This document shows positions 6,429-7,650 of a stretch of 7,650 nucleotides of DNA, one piece after another. This DNA comes from an uncultured Spirochaetales bacterium (GTDB lineage Bacteria; Spirochaetota; Spirochaetia; Sphaerochaetales; Sphaerochaetaceae), in the NCBI GenBank assembly GCA_934276695.1, contig CAKQTF010000041.1, positions 1-7,650 on the forward strand, in the 5' to 3' direction. Under the pieces are notes generated by a model that ran no database searches, was not told the origin of the DNA, and saw nothing but the letters and a program-made list of their open reading frames with translations. Numbering within the stretch: position 1 is the stretch's first letter; each line of letters starts with the position of its first letter. The position numbers and the translations under genes are program-made.

Positions 6429-6434
6429 TTTAGC

Positions 6435-7650
6435 GTGAAAAAAAGAATGCTGGCATTGCTTTTGGCAACTGCATCTATTTCAATGCTTCCAGCAGTATCG
6501 CTGGAAGAGGCTTTCAGTGCAGCTGAAGCGAATAATAAGACATATCAGAACCAGGTGCTCACATATCAGAAAGGGCTTCTGACTCTGGAGAGGATGGACA
6601 TAGAGGACAAGACTGCTGTCAGCCTTGGTCTTTCTGTTGATCCGCTTCTTGATACGGCTTCAGTGGCAAGATCAATGGGCGGTGGCAGCCTTAGCGGGCT
6701 GAATGAGTACGGAATGGCAATAACGCCGTCAGCATCTGTGACACTGTCGGATAAGAAGACCACTATAAAGGGCTCTGTGCCATATCTTGTTGATTATAAT
6801 GGCAAGGTGAACAGCATCTCTCCGACTATCGGAGCTTCGTATACTTATGATTTCAATGAGTATGATGATGACGTCCTCTCTGATATCAACTATGCGCTTT
6901 CCAAATATAATACAGAGTATGCCTATGGGAGCGCTGGTATCTCTCTTAAGAAGAATGTGATCAGCATCATATCCAACATCCTTTCAATAGAGATGAACAT
7001 AAAGAGCACAGAGAAGAATGTCAGCGATACAGAGAAGACGCTTGATGACTATAAGAAGCTTTCTAGTTTCACTGAAAGCTCTGTGTCATATATGACCGTA
7101 GCCAATGCGCTTGATAACTACAAGAGGCTTCTCTCTTCATATGAGGAGCAGCTTGAGATTGCTAAGGCGAGCTATATGAGTCTTACAGGCCTGGAGTGGA
7201 CAGGAATAGATGAGATCCCGGAGCCGGAGCTGGCTGTGAAGGCACTGGAGAATGGCAATACGCAGGTCCTTATGCAGGCGCTTACTGTCCAGCAGAAGGA
7301 AGAGACATATAAGAAGGCTGTGGCTGACTATGATGTTGACCTGCTTGCATTCGATGGATCAGCTACAGGGACTGTCAATGTTCTTTCTGAGCTTAATAAG
7401 ACGTCAGGAAGCCTCTCTCTTAAAGGCTCTGTAGGATACACAGGGAATAACTGGTCCCTGACTGCGACGCCTTCAGCAAGCTGGGTCTTCTCCGATTCCT
7501 CATCCGCAGAATTCACACCTGGGCTCACTATAGCTGCATCATGGACAAATGATACGAAGATAAAGGAGCTTGAGCTTGATAAGCAGGATAAGCTCTATGA
7601 TGTCACAGCTGCAGAGAATGCATATTCACTTGCTCAGACTAATTATATCC
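6435..7650 (+). CDS. TolC-like outer-membrane protein (partial, runs off the window)
   Basis: The frame is open from GTG 6435 to the window end (405 codons, no stop). Residues 2-4 are Lys-Lys-Arg, followed by a hydrophobic stretch (5-20) and a likely signal peptidase I site after Ala-Val-Ser (20-22). The mature protein would then begin Leu-Glu-Glu-Ala-Phe with Ala-Glu-Ala-Asn-Asn at 30-34, the N-terminal signature of TolC-family outer-membrane efflux proteins. A region of alternating short residues (about 94-160) suggests beta strands. Long heptad-like helical stretches follow at about 165-250, ending Ser-Leu-Thr-Gly-Leu-Glu (249-254), again TolC-like. A second helix (about 278-300), a second beta-rich part (about 308-383) and a final Lys/Glu-rich helix repeat the pattern. 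It would form a trimeric channel in the outer membrane, probably for export or efflux. No adaptor or pump gene is visible here; such genes often follow downstream. The family call is from pattern only, and similarity to model TolC is weak. Confidence 0.7.
   Translation, partial: MKKRMLALLLATASISMLPAVSLEEAFSAAEANNKTYQNQVLTYQKGLLTLERMDIEDKTAVSLGLSVDPLLDTASVARSMGGGSLSGLNEYGMAITPSASVTLSDKKTTIKGSVPYLVDYNGKVNSISPTIGASYTYDFNEYDDDVLSDINYALSKYNTEYAYGSAGISLKKNVISIISNILSIEMNIKSTEKNVSDTEKTLDDYKKLSSFTESSVSYMTVANALDNYKRLLSSYEEQLEIAKASYMSLTGLEWTGIDEIPEPELAVKALENGNTQVLMQALTVQQKEETYKKAVADYDVDLLAFDGSATGTVNVLSELNKTSGSLSLKGSVGYTGNNWSLTATPSASWVFSDSSSAEFTPGLTIAASWTNDTKIKELELDKQDKLYDVTAAENAYSLAQTNYI

Noticed and set aside
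1..7650. CRISPR arrays, tRNA or rRNA genes, insertion-sequence ends, attachment sites
   Set aside because: I read both strands and saw no regularly spaced repeats, cloverleaf-like sequence, transposase gene or paired terminal repeats.

Overview
The window reads as ordinary chromosomal DNA from a diderm (outer-membrane) bacterium of moderate GC. A host-associated spirochaete (Treponema/Sphaerochaeta-like) fits best. The grounds are a signal-peptide-bearing TolC-like outer-membrane protein, a fused RlmKL methyltransferase, a FemAB-type peptidoglycan-bridge enzyme, a CUT1 sugar ABC transporter and the remains of a DUF4143-type AAA ATPase common in gut bacteria. The lineage call is inference from gene content and sequence flavour, not from a search.

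Layout, left to right. Positions 1-1065 (+) carry the end of a CUT1 sugar ABC transporter operon: the C-terminus of one membrane permease and a complete second permease, closed by a strong Rho-independent terminator (1095-1122). Positions 1143-1851 (+) hold a decayed DUF4143-type ATPase with several independent lesions. It converges on a FemAB-family gene (1870-2940, -). A 170-bp gap (2941-3110) holds a terminator-like hairpin for the next gene, a candidate extended -10 promoter for the femAB gene, and two similar 11-bp pseudo-palindromes exactly 30 bp apart. Then comes a two-gene minus-strand operon, hslO (Hsp33 redox chaperone, 5333-6259) followed by rlmL/rlmKL (3111-5333), joined by a one-base TGATG stop/start overlap. 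A 175-bp divergent intergenic region (6260-6434) with candidate promoters in both directions separates hslO from a TolC-like outer-membrane protein gene (6435 to the window end, +), which starts at GTG and runs off the edge.

How the genes relate: the two permeases form one transporter core whose binding protein should lie upstream, outside the window. hslO and rlmL are probably co-transcribed and translationally coupled, linking a redox-activated chaperone to 23S rRNA modification. The femAB and tolC-like genes both concern the cell envelope but are not in one operon. I found no CRISPR array, tRNA, rRNA, insertion sequence or convincing new defence or mobile system. The most unusual items are the multiply broken ATPase gene and the paired palindromes upstream of the femAB gene.
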